A DNA stretch of 64,000 bases from Rudanella lutea DSM 19387 (GTDB lineage: Bacteria; Bacteroidota; Bacteroidia; Cytophagales; Spirosomataceae), in contig NZ_KB913013.1 in NCBI RefSeq assembly GCF_000383955.1, positions 539,694-603,693 on the forward strand, written 5' to 3'. A model generated the notes under the pieces. The model had not been told where the DNA came from. It worked only from the letters and a program-made list of their open reading frames with translations, and ran no database searches. A program made the position numbers and the translations under genes. Below, piece by piece: positions 25,513-33,878 of this stretch. Position 1 is the stretch's first letter. The number at the start of each line of letters is the position of its first letter.

Positions 25513-26586
25513 ATGAAGTATACCCTTTTTTTCAAAGAAGCCCAACCCGAAGACTACCCGCTGCTGGGTGGTAAGGGCGCTAGTTTGGCCAGCATGAGCG
25601 CGGCTAACCTGCCCGTACCGGTTGGTTTTTGCGTGACAACCCACGCCTACTCGGCGTTTTTGCACGCATCGGATCTGTTCGATACCATCATGGCGCAGGT
25701 CGAACAGGTCGACTGTGCCAATGTGGCTGAACTCGACCGGCAGTCGGCCGAAATCCGGGCCCTGATTTTGGACAAGCCCCTGCCTGCCGAGGTTGAATCG
25801 GTGATTCGGAGCTCGTACCGGCAACTGTGCGACCTCACCGGCCTGCCCGGCACCCTGCCCGTAGCGGTGCGGTCGAGCGCAACGGCCGAGGACCTGCCCG
25901 ACGCCAGCTTTGCCGGTCAGCAGGACACCTACCTCTGGGTAGTGGGCGAAGACGAGGTGATCGAACACGTACGCCGGTGCTGGGCCAGCCTCTACACGGC
26001 CCGCGCTATCAATTACCGCCGGAATGGCAACATCCCCGAAAACGATGTGCTGATGAGCGTGGTGGTACAGAAAATGGTCAACGCCCGCACGGCCGGGGTA
26101 GCCATGACCCTCAATCCCACCAACGGCGACCGTTCCAAAATTGTGATTGATGCCTCCTGGGGCCTGGGCGAAGCCGTGGTGTCGGGCGAGGTAACCCCCG
26201 ATAACTTCCTGGTGGACAAGGTGATGCTGGAAATCATCAAAGCAGACATTCAGCACAAGGCCGTTGAACACGTCCCCGACCGCGTAAACCGCCGGGTAAT
26301 CACGCGCGACATAGAACCCGACCGGGCCGCCCAGCCCTGCCTCTCCGACGACGAGGTGAAGGCCGTGTGCCGAATCGCTAAAACGATTGAGAAGCACTAC
26401 CGATGCCCGCAGGATATTGAGTGGGCGCTGGATGCCGACCTTCCCGACGGCGAGAACTTCACACTCCTGCAAAGCCGCCCCGAAACGGTCTGGACGCAGA
26501 AAAAAGCGACAACGCAGGCAACCACCAAAACCGGCATGGAGGGCATTCTGAACACCCTGATGAACCCGCTGGCCGCCCGTCAGTAA
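25513..26586 (+). CDS. PEP-synthase-like ATP-binding subunit (phenol/alkylphenol phosphotransferase, CreHI/phenylphosphate-synthase type)
   Basis: 357 residues (about 39 kDa) from the ATG at 25513 (MKYTLFFKEAQPEDYPLLGG). It is only the ATP-grasp (PPDK_N) domain: GGKGASLASM near residue 20, VAVRSSATAEDLPDASFAGQ at about 117-136, and QDIEWALD with LLQSRPETVW at the end. Full PEP synthase is about 800 residues with all domains in one chain. Here the phosphohistidine domain is in the next gene. The pair would move the beta-phosphate of ATP through a histidine onto a phenolic OH, giving AMP and Pi. This is the first step of the 4-cresol route in Corynebacterium and of anaerobic phenol use in Thauera. 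Confidence 0.82.
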   Translation: MKYTLFFKEAQPEDYPLLGGKGASLASMSAANLPVPVGFCVTTHAYSAFLHASDLFDTIMAQVEQVDCANVAELDRQSAEIRALILDKPLPAEVESVIRSSYRQLCDLTGLPGTLPVAVRSSATAEDLPDASFAGQQDTYLWVVGEDEVIEHVRRCWASLYTARAINYRRNGNIPENDVLMSVVVQKMVNARTAGVAMTLNPTNGDRSKIVIDASWGLGEAVVSGEVTPDNFLVDKVMLEIIKADIQHKAVEHVPDRVNRRVITRDIEPDRAAQPCLSDDEVKAVCRIAKTIEKHYRCPQDIEWALDADLPDGENFTLLQSRPETVWTQKKATTQATTKTGMEGILNTLMNPLAARQ

Positions 26587-26721
26587 GCTCATATTACCCC
26601 CGTAACGTACGACAAACCGGCTTCAGGTTCACCCGTTTGCACAGCCTCCATAGCAAACTCGGTGGACCGGAAGTCCGGCTACCACTCACCCGTAATCGAG
26701 TTCCTTTAACCACAATTCAGC

Positions 26722-28533
26722 ATGGATCACAAATTCATTAGCCCGTATGACCACCACGCGCCAGCGGGTGCCGAGAATTGGAAAGACCTGTACCCGTACT
26801 ACATGGTGTTTCAGGACAACCTCAAGGAGTCGGAAAATGCCAAGTTTTTCTTCTGCGATTCGCAACACTGGCCCAACGTGTTTAAGCCGTTCGATGCCAT
26901 TACGGTTGAGTTTGCCGTGAAATGCCTCGGGCAGTACAACACCCGGCAGTGGCTCATTCCGCCCGCCAACGGTATCGACTTCAAAATTCACAATGGCTAC
27001 TGCTACATGAGCCCCGTAGCCGTGGCCCCCGAGCTGATTGGTGAGCGCGTACCGCAGTTTCTGGAGCGAGCCGGGTACTATTTCCAGAACTGGAACGACC
27101 TGCTCGACAACTGGCACAAAAAAGTAAAAGCTACCATCGACGAGATGGAAGCCGTTACGTTTGAGCCGCTCCCCGAGGTCATTCCGATGGACTGGGTAAC
27201 GGGCGGTGTGGGCCTCGACCCTACCTACCACCTGATTCACAACTATACCAAAATGATTGATCTGTGCTATAAGACATGGATGTATCATTTTGAATTTTTG
27301 AACCTTGGCTATGCGGCTTACCTCGACTTCTTCGGGTTCTGCAAAGAGGCTTTCCCCGGTATCCCCGACCTGTCGATTGCCAAAATGGTGCAGGGTATTG
27401 ACTCGGAACTGTTCCGGCCCGACGATGAACTGCGGAAACTGGCCAAGCGGGCCGTGGAGCTGGGCGTTGCCGACACCATTGTCAACCACGACCTCACAAC
27501 GGCTTTGGCGGCCCTCGCCGAAACCGAAGCCGGGCAACAGTGGATTGCCGCCTGGGAAGGAGCCAAGTACCCCTGGTTCAATTTTACGGTGGGCAACGGC
27601 TTCTACTCGACCGATAAGTACTGGATTGAGCATCTGGACATTCCGTTCGGTTACGTGCAAGACTACACCCGCAAGGTGCAGGCTGGCGTCAGCATTGACC
27701 GCCCAACTGAGGCCATTGCCGCCGAGCGCGACCGAATCACTGAGGAGTATCGCGACTCGCTCTTCGACGAGGAAGCTCAGGCTGCTTTTGATGGCAAGCT
27801 GGGGCTGGCGCGCGTGGTGTTCCCCTACGTAGAGAATCATAATTTCTATATCGAGCACTGGGCGATGAGCGTTTTCTGGCGGAAAATGCGCGAACTGGCC
27901 AACGTGCTGACCGGGGCTGGCTTCTTCGCCGACCCGAACGATATGTTCTACTTCCGGCGCGAAGAAATCCAGAACCTCCTGTTCGACTACGGCCGGGGTT
28001 GGGCTATGGGCGTACCGGCCATTGGGCCGAGCTACCTGCCCGGCGAAGTGGCCCGCCGGAAAGCCATTGTCGACGCCCTGTCGACGGCACCGCCCAAGCC
28101 GGCCTTCAACGAGCCACCCGCCGTGGTAACCGAGCCGTTTACGATTATGCTGTGGGGCATCACCACCGAAAGCGTGCAGGGCTGGCTGAGCACGGCAGAG
28201 GTAACCAACAAGCTGAAAGGCATGGCGGCCTCGCCCGGAACGGTGGAAGGAGTGGCCCGGGTCATCAACAATCCGGATGAGCTGGGGCAGTTGCAGGAAG
28301 GTGAAATTCTGGTGACGCGGGTCACGGCTCCCAGCTGGGCACCGGTGTTTGGCAAGATCAAAGCTACGGTTACCGACATTGGCGGTATGATGTCGCACGC
28401 GGCCATCGTATGCCGGGAGTATGGCCTCCCCGCCGTGACCGGAACGGGCTCAGCCAGCACGACCATCAAAACCGGCGACCTTATCCGGGTCAATGGTGCA
28501 CAGGGCGAAGTAACGATTTTACAGGCAGCTTAA
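26722..28533 (+). CDS. PEP-utiliser phosphohistidine-domain subunit of the alkylphenol phosphotransferase
   Basis: 603 residues (about 68 kDa). The last 110 residues are the swivelling phosphohistidine domain: GMAASPGTVEGVARV, EILVTRVTAPSWAP, then GGMMSHAAIVCREYGLPAV with the active His559. Residues 1-480 are a large mostly helical domain without an ATP-grasp, likely the acceptor-binding part, comparable to the phenol- or rifampin-binding domain of related phosphotransferases. The 39 and 68 kDa split matches the 40 and 70 kDa core subunits of Thauera phenylphosphate synthase. The third, CBS-domain subunit is absent. A pyruvate acceptor is unlikely because the PEP-synthase C-terminal barrel is missing. 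Confidence 0.82.
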   Translation: MDHKFISPYDHHAPAGAENWKDLYPYYMVFQDNLKESENAKFFFCDSQHWPNVFKPFDAITVEFAVKCLGQYNTRQWLIPPANGIDFKIHNGYCYMSPVAVAPELIGERVPQFLERAGYYFQNWNDLLDNWHKKVKATIDEMEAVTFEPLPEVIPMDWVTGGVGLDPTYHLIHNYTKMIDLCYKTWMYHFEFLNLGYAAYLDFFGFCKEAFPGIPDLSIAKMVQGIDSELFRPDDELRKLAKRAVELGVADTIVNHDLTTALAALAETEAGQQWIAAWEGAKYPWFNFTVGNGFYSTDKYWIEHLDIPFGYVQDYTRKVQAGVSIDRPTEAIAAERDRITEEYRDSLFDEEAQAAFDGKLGLARVVFPYVENHNFYIEHWAMSVFWRKMRELANVLTGAGFFADPNDMFYFRREEIQNLLFDYGRGWAMGVPAIGPSYLPGEVARRKAIVDALSTAPPKPAFNEPPAVVTEPFTIMLWGITTESVQGWLSTAEVTNKLKGMAASPGTVEGVARVINNPDELGQLQEGEILVTRVTAPSWAPVFGKIKATVTDIGGMMSHAAIVCREYGLPAVTGTGSASTTIKTGDLIRVNGAQGEVTILQAA

Positions 28534-28539
28534 TGTTTC

Positions 28540-28637
28540 GTTTTGGGTTTATGGTTTAGCGTTTTTGGTTGCTGAGTAACAGGTTAATAGTCCAACTGGT
28601 GTTTTTCTAAAAGCCATACGCCTAAAACCATAAACCC
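28540..28637. repeat. GGGTTTATGGTTT hairpin
   Basis: GGGTTTATGGTTTAGCG (from 28545) and ACGCCTAAAACCATAAACCC (28618-28637) form a hairpin with one gap, filling the space between two operon genes. Related sequence lies at 21121-21245 (AATAAACCCAAAACCATAAA) and 37501-37541 (TTTATTGTTTTTGG). Confidence 0.65.
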
Positions 28638-28654
28638 TTTCTTTACCTATTTAC

Positions 28655-29245
28655 ATGGACGACGCCCACTCAACCATCCTGAAAGCGGCCGAAACGTATA
28701 TGCGGGTGCGCCAGAATGATGTGCATATTCCGATTTCGTTTGGGTACGCCATGCGGCTTGCCGAGTTGTACCCCGAAGCCGATAGAGACATTGTGGCTGC
28801 GGCCATTATTCTGCACGACATCGGCTGGTACTCCATCGACGAGGACGATATTTTCAAAAAAGGGTTTCAAACCGAAAACTACCTCTACAGCGATGTGCGC
28901 TACCTCCACGAGTCGGAGGGCGTACGGCTGTCGGCCCCCTTGCTGAAAGAACTGGGGTATTCGAATGAGTTTATCGAGCGTGTAGGCACCATCATCGACG
29001 GGCACGATACCCGCCGGGAAGCCCGCTCCCTCGAAGACCAAATTGTGCGCGATGCCGACAAGCTCTGGCGATTTACCGTAACGGGTGTCAGCATTGCCAG
29101 CACCTGGTTCAAACTGGTTCCGAGTCAGTACTGCCGCCGGCTCGTGACCGAAGTGATTCCTTATCTGCACTTGCCCGAATCGGTAGCGATGGCCGAGGCC
29201 GACCTCACCGAAACCCGCGCAACCTTGTGCTGTGACGTAATCTGA
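28655..29245 (+). CDS. HD-domain phosphohydrolase 1, candidate CreD-like aryl-phosphate phosphatase
   Basis: 196 residues, single HD domain. Metal-site residues: His24 (NDVH), His54-Asp55 (LHDIGW), His85 (LHESEG), His117-Asp118 (DGHDT) and Asp135 (DADKLW). HD enzymes hydrolyse phosphate esters with two or more metals. In the 4-cresol pathway a phosphohydrolase (CreD) removes the phosphate after P450 oxidation. This gene, two bases before an aldehyde dehydrogenase gene in a P450/phosphotransferase operon, is a fair candidate. A second copy of the same subfamily lies at 30679. Nucleotide hydrolysis is the alternative. Confidence 0.8.
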   Translation: MDDAHSTILKAAETYMRVRQNDVHIPISFGYAMRLAELYPEADRDIVAAAIILHDIGWYSIDEDDIFKKGFQTENYLYSDVRYLHESEGVRLSAPLLKELGYSNEFIERVGTIIDGHDTRREARSLEDQIVRDADKLWRFTVTGVSIASTWFKLVPSQYCRRLVTEVIPYLHLPESVAMAEADLTETRATLCCDVI

Positions 29246-29247
29246 GT

Positions 29248-30675
29248 ATGGAAAACTTTATCAATGGGATCTGGTCGAAGCCCCATTCGGGCCGGTATGC
29301 CGAGGTGCTGAACCCCTGCACGGGCGACGTTGTGGACACGTTTGCCTGTAGCGACCTGACCGACGTGACCAAGGTGATGCAGGTGGCGCAGGAGGCTTAC
29401 CGCGACTGGCGCAAAACACCCGTAGCCGTGCGGGCCCGGTTGCAGCACGCTGCCGCCCGCCTGATGCGCGAACACGCCGACGAACTGGCCCAAACCCTTG
29501 CCCGTGAACTGGGCCGCCCCATGGCGGGTTGCCAGACCGAGATAAGCCGTAGCGCCGACCTCCTCGACTTTTACGCCGAAGAGGGACTCCGGCTCAAAGG
29601 CGAAATTCCGCTGCATAACCTCGACGGCGAGAAGGCCCTGATTGTCCGCGAGCCCATTGGCGTGGTGGTGGCTATTACGCCATTCAATTACCCCATTACA
29701 CTGCTCACCATGAAACTGGGCGCAGCCCTGATTGCGGGTTGCACCGTGGTCGCTAAACCGTCGGAAGATACGCCCCTGTCGACCCTCCGACTGGCCGAAC
29801 TGTTTATGCAGGCGGGTTACCCGGCGGGTGTGTTCAACGTGATTACGGGCTACGGCCACGAAATTGGTAACGCCCTGATTGAGCACCCCGCCACGGCTAA
29901 AATAGCCTTTACAGGTGGCACCGGCACGGGCAAGCGCATTGGCGCGCTGGCGGCCATGCACAACAAACGCGTGACGCTCGAACTGGGCGGGCAGTCGCCG
30001 GCCATTGTCTGCGCCGACGCCAACCTCGCCGTAGCTGTACCGGCCATTGTTCGGCACGCCTTTGCCAACAGCGGGCAGTTTTGCTACCGCGTAAACCGGC
30101 TGTACGTACACGAGAGCATCTATGACGGGTTTCTGGATCAGATGGTTACGCTAACGGGTAATCTGCGCGTGGGGCATCCGCAATCGGGGGCCGACATGGG
30201 GCCGATGGTCAATCAAAAAATTTACCAGAACAGCGAGATTCAGGTGGCCGATGCGCTCGGCAAAGGGGCTATCCTGAAAACGGGCGGCCGACGACTCACC
30301 GGCCCGCAGTACGACAATGGCTGGTTTTTCCCGCCAACGATTCTGGCCAATACGGACCACTCCATGAAAATCATGACCGAAGAGACCTTCGGGCCGGTGG
30401 TGGGTGTGATGCCGTTCGGAACGGTGGAGGAAGCCGTACAACGGGCCAACGATTCGGAGTATGGCCTGGCGGGATACGTGTTTTCGGAAAATCTGAGCAC
30501 CGGCCTGCGCGTGGCGGAGTCGCTGGAAGCCGGGTCGGTCTGGATCAACAACATCCACCGCTCGTACCACGATGTACCCTTTGGGGGCTACAAGCAGAGT
30601 GGCATCGGGCGGGAAAAAGGCCGGTACGGGGTAGAGGCTTATACCGAGCTGAAAACGATTTACCTGAACTACTGA
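29248..30675 (+). CDS. NAD(P)-dependent aldehyde dehydrogenase, CreG-like
   Basis: 475 residues. The catalytic Cys279 lies in NSGQFCYRVNRL and the general base Glu245 in TLELGGQSPAI. FTGGTGTGKRIG is the cofactor-binding turn and TPFNYPITLL the conserved N-terminal motif. Expected reaction: oxidation of 4-hydroxybenzaldehyde (or its phosphate) to 4-hydroxybenzoate in the cytoplasm. It is tightly packed between the two HD genes (2 and 3 bases), so the three are surely co-translated. A semialdehyde substrate cannot be excluded from sequence alone. Confidence 0.9.
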   Translation: MENFINGIWSKPHSGRYAEVLNPCTGDVVDTFACSDLTDVTKVMQVAQEAYRDWRKTPVAVRARLQHAAARLMREHADELAQTLARELGRPMAGCQTEISRSADLLDFYAEEGLRLKGEIPLHNLDGEKALIVREPIGVVVAITPFNYPITLLTMKLGAALIAGCTVVAKPSEDTPLSTLRLAELFMQAGYPAGVFNVITGYGHEIGNALIEHPATAKIAFTGGTGTGKRIGALAAMHNKRVTLELGGQSPAIVCADANLAVAVPAIVRHAFANSGQFCYRVNRLYVHESIYDGFLDQMVTLTGNLRVGHPQSGADMGPMVNQKIYQNSEIQVADALGKGAILKTGGRRLTGPQYDNGWFFPPTILANTDHSMKIMTEETFGPVVGVMPFGTVEEAVQRANDSEYGLAGYVFSENLSTGLRVAESLEAGSVWINNIHRSYHDVPFGGYKQSGIGREKGRYGVEAYTELKTIYLNY

Positions 30676-30678
30676 GCC

Positions 30679-31338
30679 ATGACCCCAACGCAAACCGCTC
30701 ACTTTTTCGATACGCCCGCCGGCAATCTGGAGGAGGTATGGCTCCGGGCGCGGCCGCATCTGAACGTGCGCAACAACGACGAGCACACGCTGTTTTCGTT
30801 CTTGTACGCCAAAACACTCTGCGAGACGTACCCGGAAGCCGACGCCGGGCTGGTGCTGCCCGCCATTCTGTTGCACGACACGGGCTGGTCGAAGATTCCA
30901 CAAGACAAGATTCTGCACGCGTTTGGCCCCAACAATAAGTACCCGGAACTGACGCGGCAGCACGAACTGGAAAGCCTCGACATTGCCATGCCGGTGCTCA
31001 CGGAGCTGGGCTACGCCGATGAGGCCGTTGAGCAGATTCTGAACCTGATCGACGGGCATGATACCACCAAACACGCCCGCTCACTCAACGATGCCATTCA
31101 TAAAGATGCCGATAAGCTCTGGCGGTACACGCCCCACGGCAACCGCATCATTGGCGAGTGGTTCGAAATTGGCCTCGCCGACGTACTGGACATCCTCGAA
31201 AACTTTGTGTTGCCGGGTTTCCTGACCGACGAAGGCCGCCGACTGGCTACCCTGCTCCTGCAAACGGCCCGGCTCGATCAGAAAATAAGCGAATGGGGCC
31301 GGGCCGTCGCTTCGACGCACCGGGGCGGCAATGATTGA
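30679..31338 (+). CDS. HD-domain phosphohydrolase 2, paralogue of the upstream HD gene
   Basis: 219 residues. The metal site matches the first copy: His36 (NDEH), His66-Asp67 (LHDTGW), His95 (QHELES), His127 (DGHDTT) and Asp145 (DADKLWRY). GYADEAVEQILNLIDGHDT parallels GYSNEFIERVGTIIDGHDT of the first. So both are active-looking members of one subfamily, kept on either side of the aldehyde dehydrogenase. They may act on different phosphorylated intermediates (alcohol versus acid) or form a heterodimer; the sequence does not decide. Confidence 0.8.
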   Translation: MTPTQTAHFFDTPAGNLEEVWLRARPHLNVRNNDEHTLFSFLYAKTLCETYPEADAGLVLPAILLHDTGWSKIPQDKILHAFGPNNKYPELTRQHELESLDIAMPVLTELGYADEAVEQILNLIDGHDTTKHARSLNDAIHKDADKLWRYTPHGNRIIGEWFEIGLADVLDILENFVLPGFLTDEGRRLATLLLQTARLDQKISEWGRAVASTHRGGND

Positions 31339-31389
31339 TTAAGCGGATTAAAACCGCAACAGCTACAAAAGCTTACTAATCAAAACATT

Positions 31390-31421
31390 CACTCTTTCAC
31401 TCTTTTGCTCTTTCACTCTTT
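31390..31421 (+). repeat. CACTCWTT octad tract before the SDR gene
   Basis: Four octads (CACTCTTT twice, TGCTCTTT, CACTCTTT), then ACCC and the ATG at 31426. The tract takes the place of a ribosome-binding region. Confidence 0.75.
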
Positions 31422-31425
31422 ACCC

Positions 31426-32181
31426 ATGCTCGATTATACAGACAAAATAGTGGTCATCACGGGCGCAGCGGGTGGCCTGGGCCGCACCTTTGCGCAGGCT
31501 TTTGCGGGCGGGGGTGCTCAGGTTGTAGCCTGTGACAAAAACAAAGCCGGGGCCGACGAAACCGCTCAACTCGTTGGCGGCCTGGGGCTGGAGGTCGACG
31601 TGACCGATGCCGCATCCGTCGAACGCATGACGAGACAGATCATCGACACGTACGGACGGATCGACGTGCTTATCAACAACGCGGCCATTTACGCCACCAT
31701 CAACCGCAAGCCGTTTTACGAACTGACCGACGCGGAATGGGATCTGGTGATGAACGTCAACCTCAAGGGGGTTTGGCAGTGTACCAAAGCCGTTGTCAAG
31801 CCGATGATAGAGCGATTCAAGAACGAGGGCGTTGGTGGCAAAATCATCAACATCTCGTCGGCAACGGTCATGAGTGGCTCGCCCAACTGGTCGCATTATG
31901 TATCCTCAAAAGGGGGCGTTATTGGCCTGACCCGCTCGATGGCGAAAGAACTCGGCGGCTTCAACATCAACGTCAACGCCATTGCGCCCGGCTTTACCCT
32001 GACCGAAGCGAGCCTGAACCTGATGGAAAATGCAGGGCAGTACGGTGTCGACCGGGGGGCTATCAAACGCCCGTCGACCGCCGAAGATATTGCCGGAACA
32101 GCCTTGTATCTGGCCTCGCCCCTATCCGATTTCGTAACCGGCCAAACCGTCATTGTCGATGGCGGCAAGCAGTTTATTTAA
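31426..32181 (+). CDS. Short-chain dehydrogenase/reductase, probable hydroxybenzyl-alcohol dehydrogenase
   Basis: 251 residues from the ATG at 31426 (MLDYTDKIVVITGAAGGLG); codons upstream fall in the octad repeat. Cofactor motif TGAAGGLGRT, structural NNAAIYA, catalytic Ser145, Tyr158 and Lys162 (SHYVSSK), and C-terminal GQTVIVDGGKQF. A classical SDR using NAD(P). In the 4-cresol pathway an alcohol dehydrogenase (CreC) turns 4-hydroxybenzyl alcohol into the aldehyde; this is the only such enzyme in the operon. The exact alcohol is inferred. Confidence 0.85.
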   Translation: MLDYTDKIVVITGAAGGLGRTFAQAFAGGGAQVVACDKNKAGADETAQLVGGLGLEVDVTDAASVERMTRQIIDTYGRIDVLINNAAIYATINRKPFYELTDAEWDLVMNVNLKGVWQCTKAVVKPMIERFKNEGVGGKIINISSATVMSGSPNWSHYVSSKGGVIGLTRSMAKELGGFNINVNAIAPGFTLTEASLNLMENAGQYGVDRGAIKRPSTAEDIAGTALYLASPLSDFVTGQTVIVDGGKQFI

Positions 32182-32221
32182 AAAAAGGAGGAAAGGGAGA
32201 AGGGATAAAGGACATGCTCTT

Positions 32222-32292
32222 TCGCTCTTTACCGCCCCGGTGCGCCAGAGCGACGCCCCGCACTCTTTCACTCATTCACTCTTTCACTCATT
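32222..32292 (+). repeat. GC-rich box plus CACTCWTT octads before the ferredoxin gene
   Basis: CGCTCTTT, then a 30-base GC-rich box (ACCGCCCCGGTGCGCC at 32231-32246, then AGAGCGACGCCCCG), then four octads CACTCTTT/CACTCATT at 32261-32292, six bases before the ATG. The same box, with three base changes, is at 37596-37625 before another operon gene. A poor left arm (AAAGGAGG, AAAGGGAG) lies at 32186-32210. Confidence 0.75.
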
Positions 32293-32298
32293 AAAATT

Positions 32299-32619
32299 AT
32301 GCCAAAAGTAACCTACATCGAAACAAGCGGAAAAGAGCATCTGGTCGATCTGCCGCTTGGCGCTACCCTCATGGAAGGAGCCGTACAAAACGACGTAAAA
32401 GGCATTGTGGCCGAGTGTGGGGGCTCCTGCATGTGTGCTACCTGTCATGTGTACGTCGACGAAACGTTTCTGGACCGGCTGCCGGAAATGGAAGAGGAAG
32501 AAAACGAGATGCTCGACGGTGCCTCGGCCGAACGCAAAGCCAATAGCCGGCTCGGCTGTCAGGTGCGGATTTCGAACCAACTGGACGGGCTGATCGTCCG
32601 TATTCCTGACAAACAATGA
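32299..32619 (+). CDS. [2Fe-2S] ferredoxin of the adrenodoxin/putidaredoxin type
   Basis: 106 residues. Cluster ligands Cys40, Cys46, Cys49 (ECGGSCMCATCHVYVDE) and Cys87 (RLGCQVRIS) follow the C-x5-C-x2-C-xn-C rule. The acidic stretch EMEEEENEMLDG after the ligands is the usual docking face for P450 and reductase. It would carry single electrons from the reductase encoded next to the P450 eight kilobases upstream, like CreF. It overlaps the reductase gene by four bases (ATGA). Confidence 0.93.
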   Translation: MPKVTYIETSGKEHLVDLPLGATLMEGAVQNDVKGIVAECGGSCMCATCHVYVDETFLDRLPEMEEEENEMLDGASAERKANSRLGCQVRISNQLDGLIVRIPDKQ

Positions 32620-33824
32620 AACCGCGTGTCGTCATAGTCGGGGCCGGGCACGGGGGTATTCAGGCGGCCGCATCGCTCCGCGAAGAGGGATTTGAGGGAG
32701 ACATCACGCTGCTTTCCGAAGACCCCGCCCTGCCCTACCAGAAACCCCCGCTGAGTAAGGGCTATTTGCAGGGCAAACAAACCGACGAGGCTATCCTGTT
32801 TCGGTCGGCAACCTGGTACACAACCAACCAAATCGACCTGCGGCTGGGCGTTTCGGCTACCCACCTCGACCCGGCTACGAATCAGTTGACCACCTCAACA
32901 GGCGATACCCTGACGTACACGCACCTCATATTGGCGACGGGGGCCGCAAACCGGCGGCTTCCGATGCCCGGTGCCGATGAGGTCTTGTACCTCCGTACGC
33001 TGGCCGATGCCCGGCAAATTGGCGACCGATTGGCGCAGGCCAAACGGGTGGCCATCATTGGGGGCGGCTTCATCGGGCTCGAACTGGCGGCTGTGGCCGT
33101 TGAAAAAGGCAAGGAAGTAACCGTAGTTGAGTACCAGCCGCGACTCATGCAGCGGGTGTTACCCCCGGTTATCTCCGACGTGTTTGGGCGTACCCATCAG
33201 CAGCACGGCGTTGGGCTTCGGCTGGGCGTTGGGCTTCAGGCTATCCAAAAACAAGGACATACACACACCTTGACCCTGACCGACGGCCAAAGCCTGACTG
33301 CCGATCTGGTGGTTGCGGGAATTGGGGTTATTGCCGAAACGGGCCTGGCCGCATCGGCGGGTCTGGTGTGTGAAGATGGGATTCGGATCAATGAATACGG
33401 GCAAACGTCGGTGGCAACTATTTACGCCATTGGCGACTGTGCTGCGCACGATAACCCCTTCGCGGGCAAGTGTCTCCGTCTCGAATCGGTGCAGAATGCC
33501 GTCGATCAGGCCAAAACCGTTGTGAGTCACCTGCTGGGCAACCCTCGTCCGTACCGGGCCGTACCCTGGTTCTGGACCAATCAGTACCACCTGAAACTGC
33601 AAATGGCCGGGATTTCGGCGGGCTTTGATACCTACCTGATTCGGGGCGACGAAGCGGCCGAAAAATTTTCGGTTTACTATTTCAAAGGGGACAAGCTGCT
33701 GGCGGTCGACTCGCTCAACCGCCCGGCCGATCACCTCAACGCCCGCAAGCTCCTCGAAGCGGGTATCACGCCCACCGAGGCTCAAATTACCGACCTGAGC
33801 TTCAATCTCAACGGGGTGCTGTAG
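32616..33824 (+). CDS. FAD-dependent ferredoxin-NAD(P)+ reductase, putidaredoxin-reductase type
   Basis: 402 residues. Two dinucleotide folds: VIVGAGHGGIQAAASL near residue 6 for FAD and VAIIGGGFIGLELAA near 145 for NAD(P)H. The FAD ribityl motif is VATIYAIGDCAAH at about 268. The C-terminal third is the reductase dimer-like domain (PWFWTNQYHLKLQMAG). It completes the class I P450 electron chain (CreE-like). Translational overlap with the ferredoxin gene ensures matched supply. Confidence 0.92.
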   Translation: MKPRVVIVGAGHGGIQAAASLREEGFEGDITLLSEDPALPYQKPPLSKGYLQGKQTDEAILFRSATWYTTNQIDLRLGVSATHLDPATNQLTTSTGDTLTYTHLILATGAANRRLPMPGADEVLYLRTLADARQIGDRLAQAKRVAIIGGGFIGLELAAVAVEKGKEVTVVEYQPRLMQRVLPPVISDVFGRTHQQHGVGLRLGVGLQAIQKQGHTHTLTLTDGQSLTADLVVAGIGVIAETGLAASAGLVCEDGIRINEYGQTSVATIYAIGDCAAHDNPFAGKCLRLESVQNAVDQAKTVVSHLLGNPRPYRAVPWFWTNQYHLKLQMAGISAGFDTYLIRGDEAAEKFSVYYFKGDKLLAVDSLNRPADHLNARKLLEAGITPTEAQITDLSFNLNGVL

Positions 33825-33827
33825 TCA

Positions 33828-33868
33828 GGAACACGGATGGAACGGGTACGCCCTTCGGTCCGTGTTCC
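33828..33868. terminator. Hairpin between the convergent reductase and AraC genes
   Basis: GGAACACGGA (33828-33837) and TCCGTGTTCC (33859-33868) are perfect complements with a 21-base loop. No T-run follows on either side, so intrinsic termination is only likely, not certain. Confidence 0.5.
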
Positions 33869-33878
33869 ACCCCCGCCC

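Noticed and set aside
26686-28398. 570-codon open frame antisense to the phosphohistidine-domain gene
   Set aside because: No family features, and the sense frame has the swivelling His domain and conserved ends.
26722-28533. Rifampin phosphotransferase (resistance gene)
   Set aside because: Those enzymes hold all three domains in one chain; here the ATP-grasp domain is separate and the context is catabolic.
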